Positions 34,551-44,085 of a DNA stretch of 64,000 nt are shown here, piece by piece. The translations under genes were made by a program, and so were the position numbers. Source of the DNA: OCS116 sp051531935 (GTDB lineage: Bacteria > Pseudomonadota > Alphaproteobacteria > Rhizobiales > OSC116); the NCBI GenBank assembly GCA_051531935.1, contig JAOPTR010000002.1, positions 62,001 through 126,000 of the forward strand, written 5' to 3'. How positions within the stretch are numbered: the first letter of the stretch is position 1; each line of letters opens with the position of its first letter. A model generated the notes under the pieces. It worked only from the letters and a program-made list of their open reading frames with translations, was not told the DNA's origin and did no database searches.

Positions 34551-35111
34551 TTAGTATATCAAGTTTTTTAAAACTTGTTTTTTGGCCATGGGTTGAATTT
34601 TCTTAGCCACGGCGGGTTTTCGCTTGATTATACTTTTGTAATTATCCAATTTCCCAGAAGCAATTTTAAGTTTGATTTCTTTTAACACTTCATTTGTATC
34701 ATATATGGCAGGATTTGTTTTTTCGAAGTAACATACAGTATCCATGAATACAACTGGTTTAAATTCGGTTTCATACTGCTTTTTGTGGTAACTGGAACTA
34801 ATTCTAGAAGGCCCAAAATATGGTAGGTTTTTCTCCTTGCAAAGTTCTGCCGACCTCAATAAAGCAAAGTCTAATGCAACATCTACATGTAAACCTCCAA
34901 CGCCGCTATAAACCACTGCGAACCCATTTTTTCCTTTGCGCTTGTCTTTGTAGCCGTAATTGGAAGTGAAGTTAAAGTAATTTATCTTTTGGTATAGTTT
35001 TTGTAGTGAGGTGGTTGTTGTTGATGTAGTTGGCGGCGTGTAAATAGCTCTGGGCTTGGTGGCGCAACCAGTAAGTAATAAAGCAAAAATTAAAACTGTA
35101 ATTTTTTTCAT
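34551..35111 (-). CDS. predicted lipoprotein, hypothetical
   Basis: A 186-residue lipoprotein: MKKITVLIFALLLTGCATKP gives a short signal and lipobox LLTGC with Cys16. AAGGTGATTAT before the ATG at 35111 fixes the start; a longer frame from 35249 has no support. The mature part has a Thr-rich linker, then a mixed domain with FAVVYSGVGGLHVDVALDFA and several Tyr/Phe-rich strands, and a basic Lys-rich tail. No family is recognised. Probably an envelope protein. Confidence 0.65.
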   Translation of the reverse strand: MKKITVLIFALLLTGCATKPRAIYTPPTTSTTTTSLQKLYQKINYFNFTSNYGYKDKRKGKNGFAVVYSGVGGLHVDVALDFALLRSAELCKEKNLPYFGPSRISSSYHKKQYETEFKPVVFMDTVCYFEKTNPAIYDTNEVLKEIKLKIASGKLDNYKSIIKRKPAVAKKIQPMAKKQVLKNLIY

Positions 35112-35399
35112 ATAATCACCTTCTAAATAAGTTGAACAAGTATATACCTGAAAATTACCTTTAAAAGCTTCAAATATAGTTAAGAGCGAAGCGGTCGCCG
35201 ACCTGAAAACCCGCGTAAATGCAGAGGCAATGCAAAGTTGGTATACCAATTAATTAAAGCATATCACCAAAACTTGGGCAGCCTTCAAGTTCAAAATATC
35301 AAACAAAACCATGTTCACTCTTAGAAATAAGCATTCAGATCGCCATATATGGACGATGGGGCTTATGAAGGTGCTGAACATTCGATTTTTGTTTTTGGG

Positions 35400-35985
35400 T
35401 ATTCCAGAGGAATATTGCAAAATAAACTCCGCCGAACCAATTCGGCTACTTCGAGCTGATGGTAAAGGCTATCCACCATCGCATTATGAGAACATTCAAT
35501 ATTTCGGGAAGCATGCTATCTGCTCGTTAATCCAAGCTGTTCAGTTGGCCTATTTAGCGGGCAAATTCTGCAAGATTTAATCGGCATTCGATGGTCTGAT
35601 ATTGAGGTCGAAAATTTATTAAAGTAGTGCAGCAGAAAACAAATAAACCACTATGGATTTGAATTCATCCTGAATTACATAGAATATTGGCAGATGTGAA
35701 GAAAATTAGTCCGTTCATATTGAACAATAAAAAAGACGCACTTTACAGCAAACTAGCCTTCAAATCGGTAATGAGGCGATTTAAGAATAAAGAGATTATG
35801 AAGCTGTTGAATGATAAGGCGCTTATTCTGCATGGTCTAAGAAAATCAGCAACTGAGAAGTTATATGAGCAGGGTGCAGCAATCAAGAAATATCCGCTAT
35901 AACTGGCATGTCTGATGAAATGATTGCTCACTATTTAAAACACTTTTATATGAAAATTTTATCAGAATCAGCCGTTAGAAAATGA
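35400..35985 (+). pseudogene. decayed tyrosine recombinase (phage/ICE integrase)
   Basis: Joining frames restores an integrase catalytic domain: LIQAVQLAYLAG, then after a shift LIGIRWSDIEVENLLK, PLWIxFHPELHRILADVKK, ALILHGLRKSATEKLYEQG, and after another shift SNQEISAITGMSDEMIAHYL ending VRK. HGLRKSA is the conserved H-x-x-R box and HYLKHFY holds the nucleophile Tyr. At least two frameshifts (about 35565 and 35880) and stops at about 35625 and 35658 make it inactive. It lies near a tRNA-3'-like sequence at 36103. Confidence 0.72.
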
Positions 35986-36102
35986 GATGAAAAAGAGAAG
36001 GAAAAGCAGTAAATTGTAAAACCACCCTCGAATACAGTAAAATTTTGCGTATTTTAAAACATTATGTAATAACCGTAGTTAATTGAAATATATAAGAAAA
36101 AA

Positions 36103-36147
36103 TGGTTGGAACGAAAGGATTTTAACTTTCGACCTTTTGATCCCCAG
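36103..36147 (-). other. tRNA 3'-half-like sequence, candidate attachment-site remnant
   Basis: Read on the minus strand, 45 bases run from an anticodon-loop-like CTGGGGA through a variable-loop-like AGGTC, a degraded T-arm (GAAAG, TTAAAAT, CCTTT) and an acceptor-like end CGTTCCA-A-CCA. No matching 5' half is present. Integrases commonly leave exactly this 3' half of a tRNA at one end of an element, and a ruined integrase lies 120 bases away. The resemblance is imperfect, so the call is tentative. Confidence 0.4.
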
Positions 36148-36712
36148 AACCTGTTTTTTCTGTAACCCGCAGAAATCCTCAAAAAAAATTGTCCAATATT
36201 ACCCCAGACAAGCTTGAACAACCCCTGAATACACCATACTATTTGACAACCTTTTAATAATCTATAACTGGAGTCCAATAATTTTGAGTATGCGATTCTG
36301 TAATGACGCGATAAAATAGATTTGGCATAATGCTGTAGGCCTTTCAAAATTAACTGAAATTGTCAATAACCAATAATCTTTTTCGACTAGAATTGGATTT
36401 ATTAATTGTTCTTGTTCAACGATACGAGCTGAGTCTGAAAATTCACGATGATTATGAAGGTAGAAATCAGGTATGTTTCAACGTTGCATGGTTGAGTAGT
36501 GGTTTAAAGAGTTTCTTTGCTTTAAGCCCACCATATTCACGTACAGTCTTGCTCAGAGATTTTGGTTTTAGCTTGAAAACCTTTTTCAGAACGGCATTAA
36601 GCATGGTGTTTTATCTTCTGCCAAACGATCAACATTATTGACTAAATCGACAAGTAGAAACTCTTCAGAAAGCGTTTTGGGGAAATGAGGTTTTAACCAA
36701 TAACCCTACATT
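36148..36712. other. non-coding or decayed stretch
   Basis: About 560 bases between the tRNA-like remnant and the NmrA-like gene. Short ORFs occur on both strands, such as a 40-codon minus-strand frame starting at 36605 with LKKVFKLKPKSLSKTVREYG, but none matches a known family and none has a clear ribosome site. It is probably the remains of a mobile region. Confidence 0.45.
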
Positions 36713-37372
36713 CTATTGCCCAACATTAACGACTTGGCGTGTCCATGTAGAATCGCTAACAGAACGCAGCAAGCTGGCGGCGCAGTCCGTATAGGAAAGC
36801 GCGGAGAACAAAGCCACTCGCTTGTTAGGGCCAGCAACGTAATTGGTTGCGGCATCTGCGTCTTTCAAGCCAACTGGACGCACGATCACCCACTCAAGCT
36901 TACTGGCGCGAAGAATTCGCTCACCTTCAGCTTTGTCTCGAATGGCTCCGCCGAATATGGGGCGCCATAGCAAGCGAAGAATCCACCGATCGAAGAAAGT
37001 CATTTCACTACCATCGCTAAGTCCGATACCGCTCTGAAAGACAAAACGACCTACGTCAGCCGCCTCAGCAGCGGCAACCATGTTGGCAGTGCCAATTGAC
37101 ATGGTCGTGCTGGGGCGGAGGTTATTCATGATTCTACTAGTACCAGCGCTTTTGCGAGGACCAATGCAAGAAATAACTGCATCGGCGCCATGGCAGCTAT
37201 CGTGTAAGCTTGCAGCATCAAGCACATCACCAGCTCGGACGGTCAAGTTCGGACGAGGTGTTACATGCTCGGGATGTCGTGCGATTGCGATGACCTCATG
37301 ACCGGCAAAAAGCGCCTGAGACACAACTTGACTACCCGTGGCACCTGTTGCGCCAAATATAACAATTTTCAT
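36713..37372 (-). CDS. NAD(P)-binding NmrA/SDR-a type protein
   Basis: A 219-residue atypical SDR with the glycine motif IFGATGATGSQVV near residues 5-17, followed by AIARHPEHV, which favours NADP. It has VISCIGPRKSAGTSR and VRPVGLKDADAATNYV but no clear catalytic YxxxK, as in NmrA-like sensors and nucleotide-sugar epimerase relatives. AAGGAAAAAAT lies before the ATG. Third gene of the SDR-TetR-NmrA operon, 20 bases after tetR. More GC-rich than its surroundings. Confidence 0.82.
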   Translation of the reverse strand: MKIVIFGATGATGSQVVSQALFAGHEVIAIARHPEHVTPRPNLTVRAGDVLDAASLHDSCHGADAVISCIGPRKSAGTSRIMNNLRPSTTMSIGTANMVAAAEAADVGRFVFQSGIGLSDGSEMTFFDRWILRLLWRPIFGGAIRDKAEGERILRASKLEWVIVRPVGLKDADAATNYVAGPNKRVALFSALSYTDCAASLLRSVSDSTWTRQVVNVGQ

Positions 37373-37392
37373 ATTTTTTCCTTTTAATTTTT

Positions 37393-37983
37393 CTAGCTTG
37401 AAGCGCCCGTCACAATAATTTTGATTGCAAGAGCCATTCGTTGTTTATAGTCATGATGATTTTTGGTTGACAGCCTGATACCAGCCGATGTGTCGATGAG
37501 ATGCTTCGCCAGCTCTTGCGAACCAATATCATGCAATTCCCATTGGTGGGCTATCCCTGCCTGCGTTAAGGTATTCGCGATAATTTCAAGCACATCTGTT
37601 TCTAAGTTTAAAACAATGTAGTTTTCTTGAGAACGTGCGAAGCTCACCAATTCAGCAATATTAATTTGTGATGAAACGTCGAGTGAATCCCCGCAGAAAT
37701 TCTCGAATATGCCTAAGAGTTTGGTCTCTACAGAGGTAGTTTGGCTATCGGCCACATTCTTAATTGAAACCAATATTTGCTCAGTCATATATTCCAAGGC
37801 TGCGCCAAACAACTTCTCCTTGTTGCGGAACTGGAGATAGAGCGTCTGTCTGGACAGTTCTGCTTCCACAGCAACATCCTCCATAGAAGTTTTTCTATAT
37901 CCAAATTGAAAGAAAACCTTCACTGCTGCTGTCAGTATTTCCACTTGTCTTGGAGAGCGTGATGTCTTGTTAGTCTTATCCAT
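37393..37983 (-). CDS. TetR-family transcriptional regulator
   Basis: A 196-residue regulator: SPRQVEILTAAVKVFFQFGY, KTSMEDVAVEAELSRQTLYL and QFRNKEKLFGAALEYM form the DNA-binding domain; the C-terminal part resembles TetR_C groups of AcrR-like proteins. It overlaps the preceding SDR gene by 8 bases and is followed by the NmrA-like gene, so it likely represses its own operon. TTTACA/TGTAAA boxes at 38935-38980 upstream of the operon are candidate sites. Confidence 0.87.
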   Translation of the reverse strand: MDKTNKTSRSPRQVEILTAAVKVFFQFGYRKTSMEDVAVEAELSRQTLYLQFRNKEKLFGAALEYMTEQILVSIKNVADSQTTSVETKLLGIFENFCGDSLDVSSQINIAELVSFARSQENYIVLNLETDVLEIIANTLTQAGIAHQWELHDIGSQELAKHLIDTSAGIRLSTKNHHDYKQRMALAIKIIVTGASS

Positions 37984-38911
37984 TGTTTGAACCTTCTTGA
38001 AGTTCTATTGGTATTGAAATTGAGATGCCTGTCAGTTCTTCGCTCACACTCCACAAACGTTCTGCCGTGGCGAGATCCAAAGCTCGTTCGGGAATTTTCA
38101 GCTTAATTGGAGATCCACGCAACCCTAAAAAACCCGACGGCCCCCAATAAGCGCCATTATGCGCGTTTATATTTGTTGCAGCGCATAACGAAGGCCGCGC
38201 ACCTTGCAAAGCACTTCCTGCCAATAGCGGGTTGCGTGACAGGCCGCGAAACCATCCAAGGTCGCGTTGTAAATTTGTCTTTGCTCCGCCAGGATGGACC
38301 GCCAATGCCGAAATTGTAGACTTGCCAGCTGCCAATCGTCGCGAAAGTTCAAGCACAAAAATAAGATTTGCCAATTTACTTTGCGCATATGCAGGCATTT
38401 TAGCATAACGTCGTTTTTGCCATTGCAAATCTTCGAAATCTATTTTACCGAAATGCGCTGCCACGCTTGAAACTGAAATAATTCGAGCTGAACCAGAAGC
38501 GGCTAATAGCGGCATGAGTTGACCTACTAAAGCGAAGTGGCCTAAATGGTTCGTTCCAAATTGCAATTCAAAGCCCTGTTTCGTCTGACTATAAGGAGGC
38601 ACCATAACGGCGGCATTGCATATGAGAATATCAAGTCGAGGGAAGGTTTTTTCAAAGCTAGCAACACTCTTAGCCACTGTATCAAGATCAGCGAGATTAA
38701 GAACCAAGGGGTGGAGTTTGGCTTCAGGTATTTTTGTTTTAATACGTTCAATCGCCTTAGAAGCTTTTTCAAGGTCACGGCATGCCAAAACCGTCTCAGC
38801 ACCGTGCTGAGCAAGAGTAAACGCAGTTTCAAAACCAATACCCGAGTTTGCGCCTGTCACTAACGCGATGCGTCCTGTCAGGTTAGGAATTTGGTCCAAT
38901 GTCCAAGACAT
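37976..38911 (-). CDS. short-chain dehydrogenase (retinol-dehydrogenase-like)
   Basis: A 311-residue SDR of the RDH/WWOX-like type, longer than classical bacterial SDRs. Motifs: TGANSGIG at 19-26, CRDLEKA after strand 2, NAAVM in place of NNAG, SVSSVAA and YAQSK for the catalytic Ser and Tyr/Lys. GGAGAAACTCT precedes the ATG. First gene of the operon with TetR and the NmrA-like protein. The substrate is unknown; hydrophobic alcohols or aldehydes are usual for this group. Confidence 0.87.
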   Translation of the reverse strand: MSWTLDQIPNLTGRIALVTGANSGIGFETAFTLAQHGAETVLACRDLEKASKAIERIKTKIPEAKLHPLVLNLADLDTVAKSVASFEKTFPRLDILICNAAVMVPPYSQTKQGFELQFGTNHLGHFALVGQLMPLLAASGSARIISVSSVAAHFGKIDFEDLQWQKRRYAKMPAYAQSKLANLIFVLELSRRLAAGKSTISALAVHPGGAKTNLQRDLGWFRGLSRNPLLAGSALQGARPSLCAATNINAHNGAYWGPSGFLGLRGSPIKLKIPERALDLATAERLWSVSEELTGISISIPIELQEGSNNG

Positions 38912-38991
38912 AGAGTTTCTCCGTAAAAATTATTTTACATATTTTACATATTTTATCTTTTTTGTAAAGTCTGTAAATAACATCGCTGATG

Positions 38992-39228
38992 TTACGCAGT
39001 TTTATAAAGAATACTTATTGAAACAACACCCAATCTTACAAACGGCTTTAGGAAGTCAATGAATGAAATAAAACTGTCGCTCCAATAATCGATGGTGCTG
39101 AGATGGCCGGGAACATCCAGTCGACACTCTCCCTTTGCCACCATGTGGAAACAGGTGTCGCCCAGATGAGTTTCTTGATAAAGCCCATTTCCGCAGATTT
39201 GAGCATTCTTGTAAACATTAACGTGCAT
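38992..39228 (-). pseudogene. fragment of an AraC-type regulator (cupin half)
   Basis: A 78-codon frame contains CGNGLYQETHLGDTCFHMVA and KGECRLDVPGH, which match the cupin ligand domain found at the N-terminus of AraC regulators (hydrophobic-FH-x-V-x-x-G-x-C-x-L). The frame then loses the family pattern, and no helix-turn-helix domain follows. It is a leftover of a regulator gene whose remainder is gone. Confidence 0.4.
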
Positions 39229-39963
39229 TTGAAATGTACTGATGAGGAATTATAAAGCTTCCATATTTCCGTACCCTAAAGCAAATAAATGCCACTAAAT
39301 AGCACTTACAGTACGGTACATCAATCATCTGACAAATCCTGTAGCAAATCAAGAACTAGTTCGAGCCACAGCTTAATAACTGCTTAGTTAAGCTAATGGT
39401 TCATTTAATTATAAAATGAACCATTAGCTTTTGCGCTGATAATTTTTATTGAGGTATTTACAAATGGACAAGGTGCAAATGTATTTATGACATTGCAAAC
39501 ATCTTCTGATGAAGGTGCTTTGTGCTTTATGACTTTTATAAAGGTCGAAACTAGGAAATTAAATATCTCAATAATTGAATTTCTATTTAATGAGTTCATG
39601 GTCAATGTTTGTGGTTTCTGGCAACCTGAAGGACATTTTTCGGCCTCGTTCACGATAAAAAGTACCATTAATGCCATGTTTGCAGTCATTGGTTGCGCAT
39701 TGACTAGTAAAAGCGCAACCAATATGGTGTCTGATTGGCGTTTAAAGCGGATCCACTTATTTATGTCATAACCTTGTACTTCTATGAGCGAGGAGCCGTT
39801 TGTCAGTTGGCCTTATTCTTCGAATATGGAAGGACAGTTTAGACACCAATAGTGAAGCAACTTTCAGTGCTTATCGACAATGTAGACTATTGTATCTAAA
39901 AAATTAAATTCCAAATTTCATGTCAATTATGAGTTTTCTAAAAGACCCGATACTTGAATAATT
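39229..39963. other. non-coding or decayed stretch with a long inverted repeat
   Basis: About 735 bases between the AraC-like fragment and a LysR gene. Overlapping frames on both strands (39405-39771) give no recognisable protein. The one clear structure is the 17-bp inverted repeat at 39390-39430. The region continues the run of gene relics that begins near 33.6 kb. Confidence 0.45.
39390..39430. repeat. perfect 17-bp inverted repeat
   Basis: Arms AAGCTAATGGTTCATTT (39390-39406) and AAATGAACCATTAGCTT (39414-39430) flank a 7-nt loop. Two further T residues follow, giving TTTT at the base, so it could be a plus-strand terminator, but no plus-strand gene precedes it. It may instead be a relic of a small mobile or regulatory element. 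Confidence 0.6.
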
Positions 39964-40884
39964 TTATTTTGAGTATGTGTTATTAATATTGGCTTTTGAG
40001 TAAAAGTATTTGATGAGTTGGTAAAATCGGGTGATGTGAATTGGTTTATCTCCGCGAAATGGGTGAACAAAATAAAAGGACCACTTTTTGCCATGGAAGT
40101 TTTTTAAAACATGGATTAATTGTCCATCCTGAGCATATGATCCAACTGAAATGGATGATAGTAAGGCAATGCCCATCCCCTGTTTCGCCATTTCTACTAT
40201 ACTCGAGAGGCTATTGCTGCGGGCATAAGCTTGTAGAACTACGGTTTCTTCTGATTGATTGATGTTTTCATAAAATGTTTGATTATTTTTTTGCCATTTA
40301 GCTAAAAGCCATCGATGCTTTGAAAGTTCAATGAGTTTTTTAGGTGCGCCGATCTTCTTAATATATTCAGGTGAAGCAAAATATTGTTCTGTCATCATTC
40401 CAATTGGCAAAGCACGATAATTGCTATCTGGTAGATCTCCAGCAAAAATGGCAACGTCTAAATTCTCACTAATTAAATCTAGTGCATCATCGGTAATCAG
40501 AATTCGTGGTTCAATTTGTGGAAATTCAATGCAAAGCTGTTTAAGTGCAGGTGTAAGAACATCTTTTTCTAGCATATGGGGAGAAGTTATAGAAAAAATG
40601 CCCGATGGTGTATCTTCCGCACCCGCAATTTCTTGAAATGCCAAATCAACTTGGTCTTTTAAATTCTCACTTCTTAAAAGGAGTTTTATTCCATTACTGG
40701 TTAAAGACATTCCTCTTGTATTTCGAGAAAGGAGCTGTGTTCCCATTTGATCTTCTAATCGGCTGATATGTTGGCTGATTGCTGATTTACTCATACCAAG
40801 GTGATTGGCTGCCTTGGTAAAGGATTTTCTTTTGGCAACTTCAGCAAAGATAAGAAGACTCGGTAATAATTTCACATTGTTCAT
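39964..40884 (-). CDS. LysR-family transcriptional regulator
   Basis: A 306-residue regulator of the CrgA/DmlR-like branch: LLPSLLIFAEVAKRKSFTKA, the recognition helix MSKSAISQHISRLEDQMGTQ and wing LSRNTRGMSLTSNG. The effector domain is complete through HPFRGDKPIHITRFYQLIKY. It has no obvious divergent target; the next gene upstream is an IclR regulator on the same strand with a 193-base gap. Confidence 0.87.
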   Translation of the reverse strand: MNNVKLLPSLLIFAEVAKRKSFTKAANHLGMSKSAISQHISRLEDQMGTQLLSRNTRGMSLTSNGIKLLLRSENLKDQVDLAFQEIAGAEDTPSGIFSITSPHMLEKDVLTPALKQLCIEFPQIEPRILITDDALDLISENLDVAIFAGDLPDSNYRALPIGMMTEQYFASPEYIKKIGAPKKLIELSKHRWLLAKWQKNNQTFYENINQSEETVVLQAYARSNSLSSIVEMAKQGMGIALLSSISVGSYAQDGQLIHVLKNFHGKKWSFYFVHPFRGDKPIHITRFYQLIKYFYSKANINNTYSK

Positions 40885-41077
40885 ATTTTAAAACAGTAGT
40901 TTGAATTACTTTCTATTGTCTTGTTATATGAAGCGCGGTCTTTTTGTCAAGCCATCGCGAAATAAATCGAATAAGTTGAAACTTGATGGTCTATATTAAG
41001 GTCTATCTAATCTCAATTGATGTTGAATTCTTGTTACTTATTTTTGTAATTATTTGTGACCACTACCCTATACATAA

Positions 41078-41848
41078 TTATAATACAGCGCCTAATCTTA
41101 AAGAAATCTTTTGAGATATATCTTTCACGCTCTCAATAATGTGTTTTTCACCAAATGTTTCTATTGCCTCAATTGATAGGCTAACCGCTACGCCAGCGAT
41201 AGGTTGATTAAGTGAGTTAACAACGGAGGCTCCATAGCAAACCATTCCTTCAGTAACCTGTTGATTATCTACGGAATATCCTTTTAGACGGACAAGTGCC
41301 AGTTCTGCAAGCAGAGCATCTATGTTTTGATTGCTATGTTTGGTCAATGGAGCTGGTATTTTGTTTTTTAACAACCTACGAACTTCAGAGTCACTTTTAT
41401 GACTAAGAAAAGATTTTCCAGTTGCGGTGAATATTGCAGGGAGGCGCATCCCAATTCGAAAATCAAACCCAGCGGATAGCTCCGCGTTACGCGCTGCAAT
41501 ATAAACAACTTCTGTATCTTCTAAAACGGATAGTGTGATGGTGGCTCCAGGTAAGGTGGTGCTTTCATCCCAAATTGATGCAAATTCAGTGGCAACATCG
41601 GTTTCTTGCATAAACCGATTTGACCACCGCATAATGTGCGGGCCTAATCTATAGGTTTGATCTGGTTTCTTATGTAGTAAATTTAATTCAGTTAAGGTCA
41701 CGCATATGCCGTGAATACTGCTTTTTGCAAATTGTAGTTCATTTGCAATATCTGTAACATTTAAGCTCTTTTTAGACTTTGCAATAATGTCCAGCACCTG
41801 AGTTCCACGTACAAGTGCTGGAACAAGTTTTGGATTTTTTGTCTGCAT
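41078..41848 (-). CDS. IclR-family transcriptional regulator
   Basis: A 256-residue regulator: winged helix VRGTQVLDIIAKSKKSLNVT and NELQFAKSSIHGICVTLTEL, then the IclR effector domain with GMRLPAIFTATGKSFLS and GYSVDNQQVTEGMVCYGASV. IclR proteins of this type sense small organic acids. It is divergent from the aldehyde dehydrogenase gene (459-base gap), which it may control together with the downstream DUF1330 gene. Confidence 0.9.
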   Translation of the reverse strand: MQTKNPKLVPALVRGTQVLDIIAKSKKSLNVTDIANELQFAKSSIHGICVTLTELNLLHKKPDQTYRLGPHIMRWSNRFMQETDVATEFASIWDESTTLPGATITLSVLEDTEVVYIAARNAELSAGFDFRIGMRLPAIFTATGKSFLSHKSDSEVRRLLKNKIPAPLTKHSNQNIDALLAELALVRLKGYSVDNQQVTEGMVCYGASVVNSLNQPIAGVAVSLSIEAIETFGEKHIIESVKDISQKISLRLGAVL

Positions 41849-42307
41849 AATTATTCCTTATGGCAATTCAATGATCCAGCTTATCATTTGTATATACCAT
41901 TTTTACTAAAATAAAAATAGCTTGACTTGTTGTTTATACCATGATTTGTATTCATTAAATAGAACTTGATTCAATATAGTGAATTATATTCAAATTCTAT
42001 TTTCAATAACTACTAGATTTAGATGAGCCTGTCGTAAGGGGAGTGCTTCATTATTCAAGGCGTTTGGTGGTGAAATCAAAAAGGGGCAATATTTATGAAC
42101 ACTAATGAATGGGCAATAAAATTCAACGTAGCATTTAGTAATAATGCGACCTTTGGTGCCATGTTGCGGTATTTCACCTGCCGTCACCCAAACTTACCCA
42201 TGATACTATGAACCCAATCGCGTCTTTTAGTAAATAATCCCCGAAAAGTCACAGAGGCAGATTTTACACAGCTGCTTGGTAAACTATTAAATTTGAAAGA
42301 AATAACT
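41849..42307. other. divergent promoter region of iclR and aldehyde dehydrogenase
   Basis: A 459-base AT-rich gap. No protein family is recognisable in the short frames. It must contain the promoters of both flanking genes; an exact IclR palindrome was not identified. The length is greater than usual for a simple divergent promoter, and the right half may be decayed coding sequence. Confidence 0.45.
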
Positions 42308-43792
42308 ATGTCGCTCTTTTTTGAAAATACAGCAAGAAAATTAAAAAACCCGCAATTACTTAAGCAATCGGCTTTTATAGCGGGCGACTGGGCGACTGAA
42401 TCTTCATCTAAACAAACATTCGACGTTTTGAACCCATCTACAAGGGAGGTGGTGGCAACTTTGCCAGATATGGGCGTTTTGGAAACAAAATCCGCCATAA
42501 ATGCGGCTTATGTTGCTCAAAAAGAATGGGCAGCTAAAACAGGAAAAGAGCGAGGAGCAGTTTTACGCAAATTATTTGAACTGATGATAGAAAATGTAGA
42601 TGATCTTGGTGCAATTTTAACTGCTGAAATGGGCAAACCGATAGAAGAGGCTAAGGGCGAAATTATTTACGGAGCAAGCTTTATTGAATGGTTTGCCGAA
42701 GAAGCGAAGCGAATTTATGGTGATATTATTCCGGGTCATCATCCTGATAAGCGAATTTTCGTCATTAAACAGCCGATCGGTGTTGTCGCATCTATAACGC
42801 CCTGGAATTTTCCGACGGCGATGATTGCTAGAAAATTAGCTCCTGCTTTGGCTGTTGGATGTGCCTTTGTAGCCAAGCCAGCTGCTGAAACACCCCTGTC
42901 AGCCTTGGCTATGGCTGTTCTGGCAGAACAAGCAGGTGTGCCAAAGGGATTGCTGAGCATAATTACAACAGAATCCAGTGCCGCGATTGGCGATGAATTT
43001 TGTTCCAATGAAAAAGTGAGTAAATTAACTTTTACTGGTTCGACTGAAGTTGGCCGTATCTTGATGCGTCAATCTGCAGATCAAGTTATGAAAACATCGA
43101 TGGAGCTTGGTGGTAATGCCCCCTTCATCGTGTTTGATGACGCTGATCTAGATGCAGCGGTAGAAGGAGTTATGATTTCAAAATATAGAAATAATGGTCA
43201 AACCTGTGTATGTGCTAACCGCATATATGTTCAGGCTGGCGTATATGAAGCATTCACAAAGAAATTGGTTGCCGCAGTTGAAAAGATATTGGTCGGCGAT
43301 GGGTTTGGAGAAGGCGTGTCTGCTGGACCTCTAATCGACAAGAAGGCTGTTATTAAAGTTCAACAACATATTTCAGATGCAATTAAAAAAGGCGCTGTTG
43401 TAGCCACTGGCGGTAAAATCCATTCGCTCGGAGGCACATTTTTCGAACCAACTGTATTAACAGGCGTTACTAAAGATATGATTGTGGCAAGTAATGAAAC
43501 CTTCGGGCCAGTCGCCCCGTTGTTCAAATTTACAGATGTTGATGATGTAATAACCCAAGCCAATGACACTATATTTGGATTGGCTTCTTATTTTTACGCA
43601 AATGATCTGTCAAAGGTTTGGAGAGTAGCTGAAGCACTAGAATATGGGATGGTTGGTGTAAACACAGGACTGATTTCCACAGAAGTAGCGCCATTTGGTG
43701 GCATTAAACAATCAGGCCAGGGCCGTGAAGGTTCTAAATATGGTGTCGAAGATTATTTGGAAATGAAATATATTTGTGTTGGAGGAATATGA
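42308..43792 (+). CDS. gabD: NAD(P)-dependent succinate-semialdehyde dehydrogenase-type aldehyde dehydrogenase
   Basis: A 494-residue aldehyde dehydrogenase. The glycine/Asn motif PWNFPTAMIARKLAPALAVG, the general base E266 in MELGGNAPF and the nucleophile C300 in NGQTCVCANRIY are intact; the second Cys two residues later is a GabD feature. The C-terminal GREGSKYGVEDYLEMKYICV is also typical of SSADH. It should oxidise succinate semialdehyde to succinate (4-aminobutyrate route). The ATG at 42308 is preferred over a TTG at 42293. The exact aldehyde is not proven. Confidence 0.88.
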   Translation: MSLFFENTARKLKNPQLLKQSAFIAGDWATESSSKQTFDVLNPSTREVVATLPDMGVLETKSAINAAYVAQKEWAAKTGKERGAVLRKLFELMIENVDDLGAILTAEMGKPIEEAKGEIIYGASFIEWFAEEAKRIYGDIIPGHHPDKRIFVIKQPIGVVASITPWNFPTAMIARKLAPALAVGCAFVAKPAAETPLSALAMAVLAEQAGVPKGLLSIITTESSAAIGDEFCSNEKVSKLTFTGSTEVGRILMRQSADQVMKTSMELGGNAPFIVFDDADLDAAVEGVMISKYRNNGQTCVCANRIYVQAGVYEAFTKKLVAAVEKILVGDGFGEGVSAGPLIDKKAVIKVQQHISDAIKKGAVVATGGKIHSLGGTFFEPTVLTGVTKDMIVASNETFGPVAPLFKFTDVDDVITQANDTIFGLASYFYANDLSKVWRVAEALEYGMVGVNTGLISTEVAPFGGIKQSGQGREGSKYGVEDYLEMKYICVGGI

Positions 43793-44085
43793 GTTTGCGG
43801 CTTGTATTTCAGCATTTGTATATAGGTTGTGAAAATAGAAACAATTACAACCACCACAATTAAAAACATATTTTTAAAATCACATCTCACTAAGCTTGTA
43901 TGAAATTGACATTGGTGTGTGTGTTTACTCATTTGATAATAAATAGCCTTTTTAAGTAAATTTTTATGCTGTACAAATTTACTGTTCATATTTTTGAACA
44001 GTGATTTAATTTATTGGATATTGTTTCACTATTTAGACTGAAGTAGTTTCTAGTGGTAGCACTAACCAAAATAGAAAGATAAAAT

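Noticed and set aside
35179..35250. Plus-strand 23-residue end resembling a GntR effector start (VADLKTRVNAEAMQSW)
   Set aside because: Too short and without flanking domain sequence to support a gene relic.
36360..36641. 93-codon plus-strand ORF
   Set aside because: Composition is not protein-like beyond short hydrophobic runs and no ribosome site precedes it.
39405..39771. Overlapping ORFs on both strands
   Set aside because: Neither product resembles a known family; both look like chance frames in decayed sequence.
43753..43989. Minus-strand ORF with a hydrophobic VVVVIVSIFTTYI segment
   Set aside because: It overlaps the 3' end of the aldehyde dehydrogenase gene, lacks a ribosome site and has no family pattern.
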